A stretch of DNA of 64,000 nucleotides from CAG-411 sp050875145 (GCA_050875145.1 JBNMLH010000005.1:1-64000), one strand, 5' to 3'; positions 17,433-26,729 are shown, counted from the first letter of the stretch. Notes: generated by a model from the sequence alone, not told the origin. Numbers and translations are program-made.

Positions 17433-18820
17433 TGAGGCGAAAACTTCGCACGCAACTATCGATAGGATTTGTGCTGATTGTGTTGCTTCTTGTTTCTGTC
17501 ATTAGTTTGACAGCCAATATTCTGATTCATCGACAGTTTGAAAAATATGTTGCTAAGCAGCAAAAGACATTTTCAGAAGAACTGGCAGACGCTTTGACGA
17601 CCCAATATGACAGTAGTACCCAAAAGTGGAATCTGGACTATATACATGGATTTGGTATGTATGCATTAAAGGATGGCTATATTATCAAACTGTATGATAA
17701 AGAAAAGAAGGTTATTTGGGATGCACAGAACCACGATATGACATTATGCCATGAGATTATGCAGGAAATCAGCACTCAAATGGATCAGAAAAATCCAAAG
17801 GGGAAAGGGGAGTTTCTGACCTACCAGTATGATTTGAAGCAGCAAAATCAGCTTGTAGGGTATGTAGATGTGAGTTATTATAGTCCTTATTATTTCAATG
17901 AAAATGATTTTCGCTTTCTTACGGCATTAAATCAGATTCTTTTGATTGTGGGAATTTCTTCTATGGTTGTTGCGGCAATTGCGGGTATTATTCTAGCAAA
18001 ACGATTATCGGTACCGATTACCAAAGCAACAGAAATTACGAGACAAATTTCAGAAGGAAATTATGCAATTCGATTTAAAGCCGATGTACGGACACAGGAA
18101 TTAGCAGAACTGAGCAGTGCGGTCAATCATATGGCGGAGAGCTTGCAAACACAGGAGGATATTCGGAGGCGATTGACGTCAGATGTGGCACATGAACTTC
18201 GGACACCGGTTGCCAATGTATCTTCTCATTTGGAGGCAATCCTTGAGGGTGTTTGGGACCCTACAAAGGAACGGTTGCAAAATTGCTATGATGAACTGGG
18301 AAGGATTTCGAATATTATCAGTGATTTGGAAAAATTGCGCCAAATGGAAGATGAAAATATGAATTTAGAAAAAGAAGAAGTAGATTTGCTGGAACTGTCA
18401 CAGGTGGTACAGACGGCATTTGAACCAGAGCTGGAAAAAAAGCAACTCACTTGTACTGTGACAGGGAAATCGGTAGTTGTATTGGGTGACCAAAAGCGTT
18501 TGTATCAGGTAATTTATAATCTGGTATCCAACGCCATAAAATATTCCATAGCGGGTGGTACCATCCATATAGCTGTCAGTAGTCATGAAGAAACTGCCAC
18601 GTTACTTGTTGAGGATCAGGGAATTGGTATTTCAGAACAGGATTTGCCTTTGATTTTTGAACGGTTTTATCGAACCGACCGGTCTCGTAATCGGAAAACA
18701 GGTGGAGCAGGCATTGGTCTTACCATTGTAAAAGCAATTGTGCAGGCACATGGAGGAAACGTAACGGTTGAAAGTAAAGAAGGGCATGGTAGCAGATTTG
18801 TGGTTACGTTACCTATATGA
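17432..18820 (+). CDS. Sensor histidine kinase
   Basis: A 462-residue membrane kinase with TM1 at about residues 8-30, an extracytoplasmic sensor of about 135 residues, TM2 at about 165-188 and a HAMP domain. The HisKA box is SDVAHELRTPVANV, with the phosphorylated His near residue 255. ATPase boxes are N (LVSNAIKYS), G1 (DQGIGIS), F (FERFYR) and G2 (GAGIGLTI). It is co-translated with the preceding response regulator. The stimulus is unknown. Confidence 0.92.
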   Translation: MRRKLRTQLSIGFVLIVLLLVSVISLTANILIHRQFEKYVAKQQKTFSEELADALTTQYDSSTQKWNLDYIHGFGMYALKDGYIIKLYDKEKKVIWDAQNHDMTLCHEIMQEISTQMDQKNPKGKGEFLTYQYDLKQQNQLVGYVDVSYYSPYYFNENDFRFLTALNQILLIVGISSMVVAAIAGIILAKRLSVPITKATEITRQISEGNYAIRFKADVRTQELAELSSAVNHMAESLQTQEDIRRRLTSDVAHELRTPVANVSSHLEAILEGVWDPTKERLQNCYDELGRISNIISDLEKLRQMEDENMNLEKEEVDLLELSQVVQTAFEPELEKKQLTCTVTGKSVVVLGDQKRLYQVIYNLVSNAIKYSIAGGTIHIAVSSHEETATLLVEDQGIGISEQDLPLIFERFYRTDRSRNRKTGGAGIGLTIVKAIVQAHGGNVTVESKEGHGSRFVVTLPI

Positions 18821-18916
18821 AAAAATAATTGAGAGGACAGCCTTGTCTTGATATAATTAAGGCATGGCGATTTTGAAAAAAGTTTATAATTTCTCTTTAA
18901 AATGGAAAAAATGAAT

Positions 18917-18941
18917 TTGTGACACCACTGGTGACACAAAT
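18917..18941. repeat. 25-bp near-palindrome, copy A (upstream of YhcG-like gene)
   Basis: TTGTGACACCACTGGTGACA plus CAAAT is repeated exactly at 19235-19259 inside the downstream gene, 318 bp away and in the same frame. The core CACCACTGGTG is nearly self-complementary. It lies 20 bases before the start codon and may be an operator. Confidence 0.7.
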
Positions 18942-18960
18942 CGAAAGGTGGAATATTTGT

Positions 18961-19947
18961 ATGGGTAATGATTTGATATCGGCAGCCGGATTAATTCATA
19001 TAATTGAAGAATCTCGACAAAATGCATTAAAGAAAGTAAATGAGGAGCTTATCAAGATGTATTGGAAAGTTGGTGAGTTTTTAAGCACGGGGGCTGAACA
19101 GGCTGCTTTTGGTGACGCATATATAGATGGGATTGCTAGGGAAATACAGGAGGCATTTCCTGGAATAAAAGGTTTTAATCGAAGAGGTCTTTATAGAATG
19201 AAAAAATTCTATGAGACTTATAAGGATAATGAAATTGTGACACCACTGGTGACACAAATTAGCTGGACGAATCACTTATTGATAATGTCAGGCTGTAAGA
19301 CTGATGAGGAGAGAGAATTTTATATCCGTCTATGTATCAAGGAAAACTATTCTAAACGACAGTTGGAGAGACAGTTAGATAGTGGATATTATGAAAGATA
19401 TATGCTATCAAAGGAAACTTTGTTACCAGAGTCTGTTAAAAAGTTGGGAGAAAATCCATTTCTGGATTCATATGTTATGGAATTTTTGGATTTGCCGAAT
19501 GAGTTTCATGAGAATGATTTGCGAAAAGCTTTGATAAGAAATATGAAGGATTTTATTTTGGAATTGGGAAAAGATTTCACGTTCATTGATGAAGAGTACA
19601 AGATACAGGTTGGTGGAGACGATTTTCGGATTGATTTGTTGTTTTACCATAGAGGATTGCAGTGCCTTGTTGCAATAGAACTTAAAATAGGTAAGTTTAA
19701 ACCAGAGTATATATCTAAGTTGGATTTTTATCTTGAAGCATTGGATAGACAGGTAAAAAAAGAGAATGAGAATCCGAGTGTGGGATTGCTTTTGTGTGCA
19801 TCTAAGAATGATGAGGTGGTGGAGTATGCTATGAGCAGAACAATGTCACCGATGTTGGTATCACAGTATCAGTTACAGTTGCCGGATAAGACAGTACTTG
19901 AAAAGAAGTTACAGCAGCTAGTTAATATTCCACAGATTGAGGATTAA
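18961..19947 (+). CDS. YhcG/DUF1016-family PD-(D/E)XK nuclease
   Basis: A 328-residue cytoplasmic protein with an N-terminal DUF1016 helical domain (ELIKMYWKVGEFLS, FNRRGLYRMKKFYE) and a C-terminal PD-(D/E)XK nuclease-like domain (FRIDLLFYHRGLQCLVAIELKIGKF). The acidic and ELK residues of the active site are visible. The family is often found near restriction systems or mobile elements. The start is at 18961 after GAAAGGTGG. A 25-bp sequence repeated upstream and inside the gene (19235-19259, coding VTPLVTQ) is unusual and may be self-directed regulation or duplication. Confidence 0.88.
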   Translation: MGNDLISAAGLIHIIEESRQNALKKVNEELIKMYWKVGEFLSTGAEQAAFGDAYIDGIAREIQEAFPGIKGFNRRGLYRMKKFYETYKDNEIVTPLVTQISWTNHLLIMSGCKTDEEREFYIRLCIKENYSKRQLERQLDSGYYERYMLSKETLLPESVKKLGENPFLDSYVMEFLDLPNEFHENDLRKALIRNMKDFILELGKDFTFIDEEYKIQVGGDDFRIDLLFYHRGLQCLVAIELKIGKFKPEYISKLDFYLEALDRQVKKENENPSVGLLLCASKNDEVVEYAMSRTMSPMLVSQYQLQLPDKTVLEKKLQQLVNIPQIED

Positions 19948-20021
19948 AACTTATGGATATGAGAATTTATAATCTGATAAATTATGAAGTGACGCAGTTG
20001 GCGTAACTTCAACAAAAACAG

Positions 20022-20045
20022 GCACTGACAGAGTAGTGCTTTTTC
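20022..20045 (+). terminator. Terminator after the YhcG-like gene
   Basis: GCACT-N8-AGTGC followed by TTTTTCTTTC. Confidence 0.6.
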
Positions 20046-20183
20046 TTTCTCCATGAAACTCCTATTCGTATAATCTATTTTGGAAGTAGTTTAACAAAAT
20101 GAATGATAGAAAGCGATACTCTTTGTTTTGAAGCGCTTACAGATTTTTGTTTGACTTTTTTGAAGAAAATATAATAGCTTTTG

Positions 20184-20231
20184 AACGAGTAGCAGGCTAG
20201 CGTAAATCTAGTTTTTGCTACTCGTTTTTCT
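20184..20231 (+). terminator. Hairpin with T-tract in the convergent spacer
   Basis: AACGAGTAGCA (20184-20194) pairs exactly with TGCTACTCGTT (20216-20226), then T-rich sequence. A TATAAT at 20170 lies just before it, so a very short RNA is possible, but its -35 match is weak. Confidence 0.5.
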
Positions 20232-20252
20232 ATTTTAAATTGTATTATGCCA

Positions 20253-20368
20253 TGAAAGAAGTGTGTAGCTTATAATGTTTTTCAGAAGCTTTCCTAAGTC
20301 ACTCAAGATATATTCTACCCGTGGAGAAACTTTCACATAAATGGTACGGGGAAGCCGTGTAATAGTAG
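20253..20368 (-). pseudogene. Remnant of an HxlR-family regulator
   Basis: On the minus strand this stretch encodes RTIYVKVSPRVEYILSDLG followed by KLLKN, which matches the conserved wing and C-terminal region of HxlR proteins (typically RxxYxxVPPRVEYxLTxxG). No start or DNA-recognition helix is present, and it abuts the stop of the antiporter gene. It is a short decayed fragment. Confidence 0.55.
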
Positions 20369-21295
20369 TTACATACATAAGTATACAAAATACCCGGCAT
20401 AGATTAGCAGCATAATAATTCCGCAAGGCCTTCTCAGTTCTTTATTTTTGATTGTACCAAGCCAAAGTACGATGCCACTAATAATAGCAATAGTAGTGTC
20501 AATCATAAATTTGCTTTGGAATGGTACTGCACAAATCAGTGCGGTTGTTCCAATTACAAACAAAATGTTAAAGATATTGCTACCTACAATATTACCAATG
20601 GCAATATCAACATTTCCTTTTTTCGCTGCGGTAACAGATGTTACAAGTTCTGGAAGGGATGTACCAAAGGCAACAATGGTAAGTCCTATAAATCTTTCGC
20701 TCATTCCAAAGAATCTTGCAATTTCAGATGCACCGCTAACTGCAAAATCGCTTCCTTTTACCACCATGATTCCGCCGATTAACATAAATAAAATACATTT
20801 CCACACTGGTATATCTTTTGCTTCCTCCTCTTCCGGTGCCTTACTTTTCTTTGACATTACAAAAAGATAGCCAAGGAATGCAAGAAATAAAATCCAAAAT
20901 ATTACGCCTTCTATCAATGTTATTTTGGAATCGGTAATACCGAATAGCATCATTAAAATGGAGATTCCAATCATAAATGGTATCTCATAATATAGGGTAG
21001 ATTTCTGAATTGCCACATTTGTAATAACCGCTGTAATACCAAGAATAACCAGGATGTTTAATATATTACTTCCTACAACATTTCCGATAGTAATTCCTGC
21101 ATTCTTGTGTAATGCGGCTGTGATACTTACAGCAGCTTCTGGCATGCTGGTACCCATAGCCACAATAGTAAGGCCTATTATCAATTGGGGAATACCCAGC
21201 TTCTTTGCTAGGCTTGCAGCACCTTCCACAAAAAGATCCGCGCCCTTTACTAATAATATAAAACCTAATAATAAAATTAAAACTTGTAAAAACAT
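20369..21295 (-). CDS. Calcium/sodium antiporter (CaCA family, YrbG-like)
   Basis: A 308-residue membrane protein with about ten helices in two inverted repeats. The alpha motifs GTSMPEAAVSITA and GTSLPELVTSVTA, each with GNVVGSNI/GNIVGSNI, bind the cations. It exchanges calcium for sodium or protons. The start at 21295 (MFLQVLILL) is chosen over a longer frame because GGAAGAGG lies just upstream. It is transcribed alone. Confidence 0.92.
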   Translation of the reverse strand: MFLQVLILLLGFILLVKGADLFVEGAASLAKKLGIPQLIIGLTIVAMGTSMPEAAVSITAALHKNAGITIGNVVGSNILNILVILGITAVITNVAIQKSTLYYEIPFMIGISILMMLFGITDSKITLIEGVIFWILFLAFLGYLFVMSKKSKAPEEEEAKDIPVWKCILFMLIGGIMVVKGSDFAVSGASEIARFFGMSERFIGLTIVAFGTSLPELVTSVTAAKKGNVDIAIGNIVGSNIFNILFVIGTTALICAVPFQSKFMIDTTIAIISGIVLWLGTIKNKELRRPCGIIMLLIYAGYFVYLCM

Positions 21296-21393
21296 AATGT
21301 TTGCCTCTTCCTTTAAAATATAATTGTTTTCTAGTCTACTTTGCCTACTCTTTTTCAAATAAAGTTAGGGACTTGCAGAATCAGTTGGCTATT

Positions 21394-21864
21394 TTATAAT
21401 ATATATTCCATCTGTCTTTCTTTGGTTTTCAGCCCCATCTTTTCATAAAATTTTTCAGCCGAGGCATTGCCAGCCCATACATTAAGTGTTATTTCATAAC
21501 AGCCCAAACGCTTTGCTTCACTTTTTATATATTCGAACAGACTCTCACCAATATGTTGTCCTCGGTTTTTTGAATCCACACACAAATCATCTATAAAAAG
21601 TGATGTAAACGGTACCATATTATTGGAAAATGGCTGCTCCTTCAACTGACAGAAAGCGTAGCCTTGACATATATCATTTTTGTCTACGGCAACATAAACA
21701 GGCTTTGTGTTATCTTTTAATAGTTCTGTAAGCTCCTCCTTTGTGTATTTTGTAGTTCCAGGAAGAAAAATATCCGGTCTTATATCTGCATGAAGCTGAA
21801 GCACCTGTTCTAATAATTGAATCAGTCTTGGTATATCTTTTTCGTTTGCTCTCCTAATGTTCAT
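21394..21864 (-). CDS. GNAT-family N-acetyltransferase
   Basis: A 156-residue acetyltransferase. It starts MNIRRANEKDIPRLIQLLEQ; the acetyl-CoA motif A region is LFIDDLCVDSKNRGQHIGESL, and the C-terminal motif is YEKMGLKTKERQMEY. The start at 21864 has a GGAGGT site. The substrate (amine, peptide or antibiotic) cannot be told. Confidence 0.88.
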   Translation of the reverse strand: MNIRRANEKDIPRLIQLLEQVLQLHADIRPDIFLPGTTKYTKEELTELLKDNTKPVYVAVDKNDICQGYAFCQLKEQPFSNNMVPFTSLFIDDLCVDSKNRGQHIGESLFEYIKSEAKRLGCYEITLNVWAGNASAEKFYEKMGLKTKERQMEYIL

Positions 21865-22082
21865 TCTAAATACCTCCATATTTCTTTTTATGCTTGTAAT
21901 AATTAATCCGCAGCATCGTAAATTTTGTTTTTTCACAGCTATATTTCGTATGCTTGAAGCTGGCAATGATTATTTTTAGATATTTTCATTGTTTAAAAGT
22001 GAATTGCAACTCTTATTATATTTTCTTTCGCTGGTATATGCAAGAAGTCCCTTTCAAAAATGTAAATTTCTCAGCCGTTTTG

Positions 22083-22229
22083 GTTACGGTTCACACGTCT
22101 GCTTGACAGACGCGTAAACAGTAACGTTTGGGTCAATGCTCCGCATGCAAAATTGCCCCAAACAATCCTGCGTTACTCTTTCTTACGCTCTTTGCAGCAT
22201 AGTGCAAAGAGCTACCTGTGAACTGTTAC
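22083..22229. repeat. Multi-hairpin MITE-like element with inverted GTTAC ends
   Basis: Ends GTTACGGTTCACA (22083) and TGTGAACTGTTAC (22217-22229) are inverted copies with one mismatch. Inside lie three hairpins: CGTCTG..CAGACG, GTTTGGGTCAAT..ATTGCCCCAAAC and CTCTTTGCA..TGCAAAGAG. It is non-coding and sits just before a kinase promoter. Similar ends occur singly elsewhere in the window. Confidence 0.55.
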
Positions 22230-22246
22230 TTTGGCACTTTCTGATA

Positions 22247-22274
22247 TTGCACATAGGTTTGACTGCGGTATAAT
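22247..22274 (+). promoter_or_regulatory. Promoter of the second two-component operon
   Basis: TTGCAC at 22247-22252 and TATAAT at 22269-22274, 16-bp spacer, 28 bases before the kinase start. Confidence 0.6.
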
Positions 22275-22301
22275 AGTAGTACAGAATGTGAGGTTGTGTA
22301 A

Positions 22302-23468
22302 ATGAAGAGACAGACGGTAAAGAAAAGAATTTTTATTTCCAATGCACTGATGATTTTGGTAACAGTAGTATTGGTGGGAATCCTGAATATAGGGGTTGTA
22401 AAGATATATTGGGAAGCCATAGAACAGGATTGGCAGACGTCTATGGAAACAATGGCAGATACAGCAGATATAGGAGATATGTTGGAAGATTGGACGCTGC
22501 ATCAACATTCTTTTTATGTGCTTTTTTTGGTGGATATGGCGGTTTGTGTTGCAGTATGGATTTTGGTTAATTTGTTCTTTACAAGAAGGCTGGTACACTG
22601 GATTATGAAACCGTTAGATGTGTTAGGACAGGGAGCAAAGCGAATCCGGGAAAATAGATTGACAGAGGAAATCTACTATCAGGGAGATGCGGAATTTGAG
22701 GAAATATGCCATACATTCAATGACATGCAGGCTCATATTTTGGCGGAACAGGAGAAAAACAGAAAATATGAAAAAGCAAGAACAGAAATGATTGCAGGTA
22801 TCTCTCACGATCTTAGGACGCCGCTTACAGCTATTCGGGGAAGTATCAAGGGAATTCTTGATGGAGTAGTAACAGAAGAAAAACACAAGGAAAAATTTTT
22901 ACAGATTGCATACCAAAGAAGCGGAGATATGAATGTATTGTTGGAACAGTTATTATATATGTCAAGATTGGAAACTGGAAATATACCACTGCACCTTCAA
23001 AAAACAAATGTATCCAGATGGATTTCAAAATATTTAGCTGAGAAACGGGAGTTGTTTACTGTGGATGAAGTAGAATTTACAGAGGAACTGGAAACGGTTT
23101 CTAAAATGGTTTTGATTGATCCGGAACAATTCCATCGCATTTTTGATAATCTTTTAGAAAACAGCAGAAAATACGGTAATGTGAAACCAATTGCCATAAA
23201 TATTACCGTAAAGGAAACGGAAAAGGGAGTTGTCATTTGTTTTTCGGATAATGGAAGAGGTGTGCCGGAAGAAAAACTAGACTATATTTTTGATGAGTTC
23301 TACCGGGTAGACGAATCCAGAAATCAAGAGGACGGAAGTGGACTTGGGCTGTATATTGTCAAAACTTTGGTCGAATCCATGAATGGACAGATATGGGCAG
23401 AGAATAGAGATGGATTTGTGATTTATATAGAATTGCCGAAGGGGGAATCAGAAAGTGCTACAAGATAA
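22302..23468 (+). CDS. Sensor histidine kinase
   Basis: A 388-residue membrane kinase with TM1 at about residues 11-33, a short loop, TM2 at about 68-92, and a HAMP region. The HisKA box is MIAGISHDLRTPLTAIRG (His near residue 170) and the ATPase boxes are LLENSRKYG, DNGRGVP, FDEFYR and GSGLGLYI. The short extracellular loop suggests intramembrane sensing. It is unusual only in preceding its regulator, whose start overlaps its end by 14 nt. Confidence 0.92.
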   Translation: MKRQTVKKRIFISNALMILVTVVLVGILNIGVVKIYWEAIEQDWQTSMETMADTADIGDMLEDWTLHQHSFYVLFLVDMAVCVAVWILVNLFFTRRLVHWIMKPLDVLGQGAKRIRENRLTEEIYYQGDAEFEEICHTFNDMQAHILAEQEKNRKYEKARTEMIAGISHDLRTPLTAIRGSIKGILDGVVTEEKHKEKFLQIAYQRSGDMNVLLEQLLYMSRLETGNIPLHLQKTNVSRWISKYLAEKRELFTVDEVEFTEELETVSKMVLIDPEQFHRIFDNLLENSRKYGNVKPIAINITVKETEKGVVICFSDNGRGVPEEKLDYIFDEFYRVDESRNQEDGSGLGLYIVKTLVESMNGQIWAENRDGFVIYIELPKGESESATR

Positions 23469-24165
23469 AAAGATACTAATTGTAGAAGATGACGAAGACA
23501 TTCAGATGATAGAGGAGGCATATCTTCAGGCCGCAGGGTTTCAAACAGAGATAGTTGCAGATGGGGAAAAGGTGGAAAGCATGCTTAATAAAACCTCATT
23601 TGATTTGATTTTACTGGATTTGATGTTGCCTGGGAAAAGTGGTTATGATATTTGTAAAGAGATACGGGAAAAGGTAGATATTCCTATTTTAATGGTAACG
23701 GCAAGGACAGAATCTTTAGATAAGATTCGAGGACTTGGATTTGGGGCAGATGACTATATTGTAAAGCCATTTGATCCGGCAGAACTTGTTGCAAGGGTTC
23801 ATGCTAATTTGAGACAGTATGAAAGACTCATGAATAAAAATACAGCACATACGGAAGCAGAACAGGAAGAAATCTGTATTCAAGATGTAAGGATTCAGTT
23901 GAATAGCTGGAAGGTGTATAAAGGGGAGAAAGAAATCAAATTTCCAAATCGTGAATTTGAATTATTAAAATTTTTGGCTATGAATCCGAATGTTGTGTTT
24001 TCCAAAGAGCAGCTTTTTGAAAAAATATGGGGGTATGATTATGTGGGAGATAGTGCTACTGTTATGGTACATATTAACCGTATCCGGGATAAGATTGAGG
24101 ATGACAGTAAAAATCCGAGAATTTTAGAAACGATATGGGGTGTTGGGTATCGACTGAATAAGTAG
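23455..24165 (+). CDS. OmpR-family response regulator
   Basis: A 236-residue regulator starting with GTG inside the kinase gene, after GGGGGAA. The receiver domain has VEDDED, phospho-acceptor in LILLDLMLPG and K in IVKPFD. The winged-helix domain ends ATVMVHINRIRDKIED ... WGVGYRL. It is followed after 11 nt by an EamA transporter gene, a likely member of the operon. Confidence 0.92.
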   Translation: MLQDKKILIVEDDEDIQMIEEAYLQAAGFQTEIVADGEKVESMLNKTSFDLILLDLMLPGKSGYDICKEIREKVDIPILMVTARTESLDKIRGLGFGADDYIVKPFDPAELVARVHANLRQYERLMNKNTAHTEAEQEEICIQDVRIQLNSWKVYKGEKEIKFPNREFELLKFLAMNPNVVFSKEQLFEKIWGYDYVGDSATVMVHINRIRDKIEDDSKNPRILETIWGVGYRLNK

Positions 24166-24176
24166 GAGGGAAAAAA

Positions 24177-25040
24177 ATGTGGATATTATTTGCGATGGGT
24201 TCTGCTTTTTTTGCTGGAATTACTTCTATTCTTGCAAAATGCGGAATTAAGAAAACGGATTCAACTGTAGCAACTGCCATAAGAACCAGTATCGTTTTCG
24301 TATTTGCCTGGTTGATGGTATTGCTTACTGGATGTGGGAAGGAAATTATGCAGATAGATGGGAAAACAATGTTATTTCTTGTTTTGTCTGGTTTGGCAAC
24401 GGGAGCATCTTGGCTCTGCTATTTTCATGCGTTGCAGAATGGGGATGTAAATAAGGTTGTACCAATTGACAAATCAAGTACGGTATTAACCATTCTTCTT
24501 GCGTTGGTATTCCTTGGGGAGGGATTAACAGTAGGAAAAACCATTGCTGTGGTGTTAATCGGTACAGGCACCTTATTAATGATTTCGAAAAAAGAAAACG
24601 AGGAAAAGCAGAATGAGAAAAAGAAATGGATGATTTCTGCTGTCGGTTCTGCAATATTTGCCAGTCTTACTGCAATTTTAGGGAAAATTGGTATAGAGTC
24701 GATAGATTCGAATCTGGGAACGGCAATTCGCACTACAGTGGTGCTCTTTCTGGCATGGATGATGGTGGAAATTACCGGGAAATGTCATCAAGTTAGAAAA
24801 ATGGAAAAGAAGGAGCTGGTCTTTATTCTGTTGTCTGGTCTGGCAACGGGAGCATCTTGGCTTTGCTATTACAGGGCACTGCAGGATGGGCCTGCCAGCG
24901 TGGTAGTTCCGGTTGATAAGTTGAGTATCTTAGTTACGATTTTGTTTTCTTGGATTGTATTTCATGAAACATTGTCCAAAAAATCTGCATGGGGACTGGT
25001 ATGTATTGTACTGGGAACGCTTTTGCTAGTAATAATCTAA
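24177..25040 (+). CDS. EamA-family transporter
   Basis: A 287-residue protein with ten predicted helices made of two similar halves. SGLATGASWLCYF in the first half recurs as SGLATGASWLCYY in the second, showing internal duplication. The EamA/DMT family exports amino acids or other metabolites. AGGAGGG precedes the ATG. It follows the two-component genes closely and may be regulated by them. Confidence 0.88.
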   Translation: MWILFAMGSAFFAGITSILAKCGIKKTDSTVATAIRTSIVFVFAWLMVLLTGCGKEIMQIDGKTMLFLVLSGLATGASWLCYFHALQNGDVNKVVPIDKSSTVLTILLALVFLGEGLTVGKTIAVVLIGTGTLLMISKKENEEKQNEKKKWMISAVGSAIFASLTAILGKIGIESIDSNLGTAIRTTVVLFLAWMMVEITGKCHQVRKMEKKELVFILLSGLATGASWLCYYRALQDGPASVVVPVDKLSILVTILFSWIVFHETLSKKSAWGLVCIVLGTLLLVII

Positions 25041-25143
25041 AGTGAGTATATAGATTGTTTAGAATTTGTTTAGAAAATTATCTTCTGTTTGTTTAATGTA
25101 GAGTGGTAAGATGACCACATAAAAGAAACAGGAGGTTTTGGGT

Positions 25144-26025
25144 ATGTTAAAAGAAGGAATCAGTGGATTTTGTATGGCACTAGCGGATAGCGTACCGGGA
25201 GTATCTGGAGGAACCGTAGCGTTTATCATGGGATTTTATGATAAATTTATTGGTTCGATTCATAATTTTGTGTTTGGAAATAGAAAAGATAAGAAAGAAT
25301 CCCTACATTATCTGATAAAACTTGGCATTGGCTGGGGGATTGGTATGGTACTGGCAGTTCTTGTTTTATCTGCATTGTTTGAAAGGCAGATATATACAGT
25401 CAGTTCTCTGTTTATTGGTTTTATAGCAGGAGCGATTCCATTGATCGTGCTAGAAGAAAAAGAAAGTTTTCGCCAATTTGGAAAAGGAATTTTCTTTTGC
25501 ATGGCAGGGATTATAATTGTAGCGGGAATTACATGGTTGAATGGACAGGTTGGAACAGCAGCAATGGATTTAAGTAATTTTTCTATCGGTTTGGGAATAA
25601 AATTATTTCTTATAGGAATGGTTGCTATTTCTGCTATGTTTCTTCCGGGAATTTCAGGCTCTACCTTGCTTCTGATTTTTGGAGCATATATCCCAGTAAT
25701 CACAGCGGTGAGAGGATTTCTTGGATTACATTTTTCATATGTTCCATGTTTGGTATTCTTTGGATTTGGAATTCTTACCGGTGCGGTGACGGTGGTAAAA
25801 GGCATTAAAGTATGTCTGGAAAAATTCCGACCTCAGTCTGTTTATATGATTTTGGGGATGATGATAGGTTCTTTTTATGCAATCATACAGGGACCAACCA
25901 CATTGGAAGAACCGAAAGCGGCTATGGGTCTTGTTCATTTTCAACCCGTTGCGTGTATGGTTGGTTTGTTTTTTATACTTGGAATGCAAAAGCTAAAAGA
26001 AAGAGATACGAAATGTGAAAATTAA
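25144..26025 (+). CDS. DUF368-family undecaprenyl phosphate translocase (PopT-like)
   Basis: A 293-residue membrane protein with about eight helices. It opens with the family signature GISGFCMALADSVPGVSGGT; a second PGISGSTLLLIFG motif lies near residue 180. DUF368 proteins have been shown to recycle undecaprenyl phosphate across the membrane for cell-wall synthesis. The start at 25144 follows AGGAGG; a TTG six bases upstream is unlikely. The 3' end is overlapped by a remnant on the other strand. Confidence 0.88.
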   Translation: MLKEGISGFCMALADSVPGVSGGTVAFIMGFYDKFIGSIHNFVFGNRKDKKESLHYLIKLGIGWGIGMVLAVLVLSALFERQIYTVSSLFIGFIAGAIPLIVLEEKESFRQFGKGIFFCMAGIIIVAGITWLNGQVGTAAMDLSNFSIGLGIKLFLIGMVAISAMFLPGISGSTLLLIFGAYIPVITAVRGFLGLHFSYVPCLVFFGFGILTGAVTVVKGIKVCLEKFRPQSVYMILGMMIGSFYAIIQGPTTLEEPKAAMGLVHFQPVACMVGLFFILGMQKLKERDTKCEN

Positions 26026-26290
26026 AGTAATGGTTTTCTTTACTTTCCACCAATACAAGGACTTTCACATCTGTTTCTTTAATACCTTCCTTTAATTTGT
26101 AGTCAGAATTAGCTTTCAAAAACGCAATCATATTCTCTTTTGTTATTGCTATGCTGTCTCGATAATAATCATCCAAGAAACTTTTTTTAATATGCAATGA
26201 TTTGAACTGTGCTTGTGCAAACCAATGTTTCTTAAGCAAAGGATAACAGATTGAAACAGTTGGTTTTATTAGGGCATATGTTGTCTTCAT
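25973..26290 (-). pseudogene. Remnant of an alpha/beta hydrolase
   Basis: A 105-codon open frame on the minus strand whose centre reads like the cap and late part of alpha/beta hydrolases (KSLHIKKSFLDDYYRDS, ITKENMIAFLKANSDY, IKETDVKVLVLV). There is no nucleophile elbow and no catalytic His, and the last 15 codons run into the DUF368 gene. A 44-bp part of it (26049-26092) recurs with two mismatches at 28139-28182. Confidence 0.55.
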
Positions 26291-26475
26291 TGGTAAAACG
26301 AGTGCACTTTCAATTATTGCATATTTACAAATATCTTTTCTTTTTGAAAGTATTTCTGTGAGAATCTGTCAGTCCGTAAGTAAGCGTCCATTGTCGTTTT
26401 ATTCTCCGACAACGTTCTTTATTTAATTCAGACCATATACTATTTTTTCTTCGAGGTGCTAATCTTTGTGCAGTT

Positions 26476-26724
26476 ATGCCATTATCCATTTTCTTTGTGG
26501 TATTATCAATCCAGCCAAAACGAAACAGCATTGATGTTTATACAGGCGCTGGTTATATGCTACGCATTGACTGCTGGGAAGAAGAAAAGAACTTGAAAAC
26601 CACACCCAGATCAGACTGTGCACTGAACGCACTTGCCATTGATGAACCATTGGAATACGCAAGGTTATATCTTGATGGAAATATGCAAATGTGGGTAGAT
26701 GCAGAAGATTCTTTGGAAATCTAA
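26476..26724 (+). CDS. Small protein, DUF6061-like C-terminal part
   Basis: An 82-codon frame. From about residue 18 it resembles small Clostridia proteins with VYTGAGYMLRIDCWE, ALAIDEPLEYARLYLDG and MWVDAEDSL. The first 17 residues (MPLSIFFVVLSIQ) do not fit, and no ribosome binding site is properly spaced, so the true N-terminus may have been replaced by rearrangement. A second fragment of the same family (AIDEPLEY) lies at 34425-34460. The DUF number is from memory and unverified. Confidence 0.4.
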   Translation: MPLSIFFVVLSIQPKRNSIDVYTGAGYMLRIDCWEEEKNLKTTPRSDCALNALAIDEPLEYARLYLDGNMQMWVDAEDSLEI

Positions 26725-26729
26725 CAGTA

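Noticed and set aside
20147..20231. Small RNA ending at the 20184-20231 hairpin
   Set aside because: The -35/-10 match is weak and the transcript would consist of little more than the terminator.
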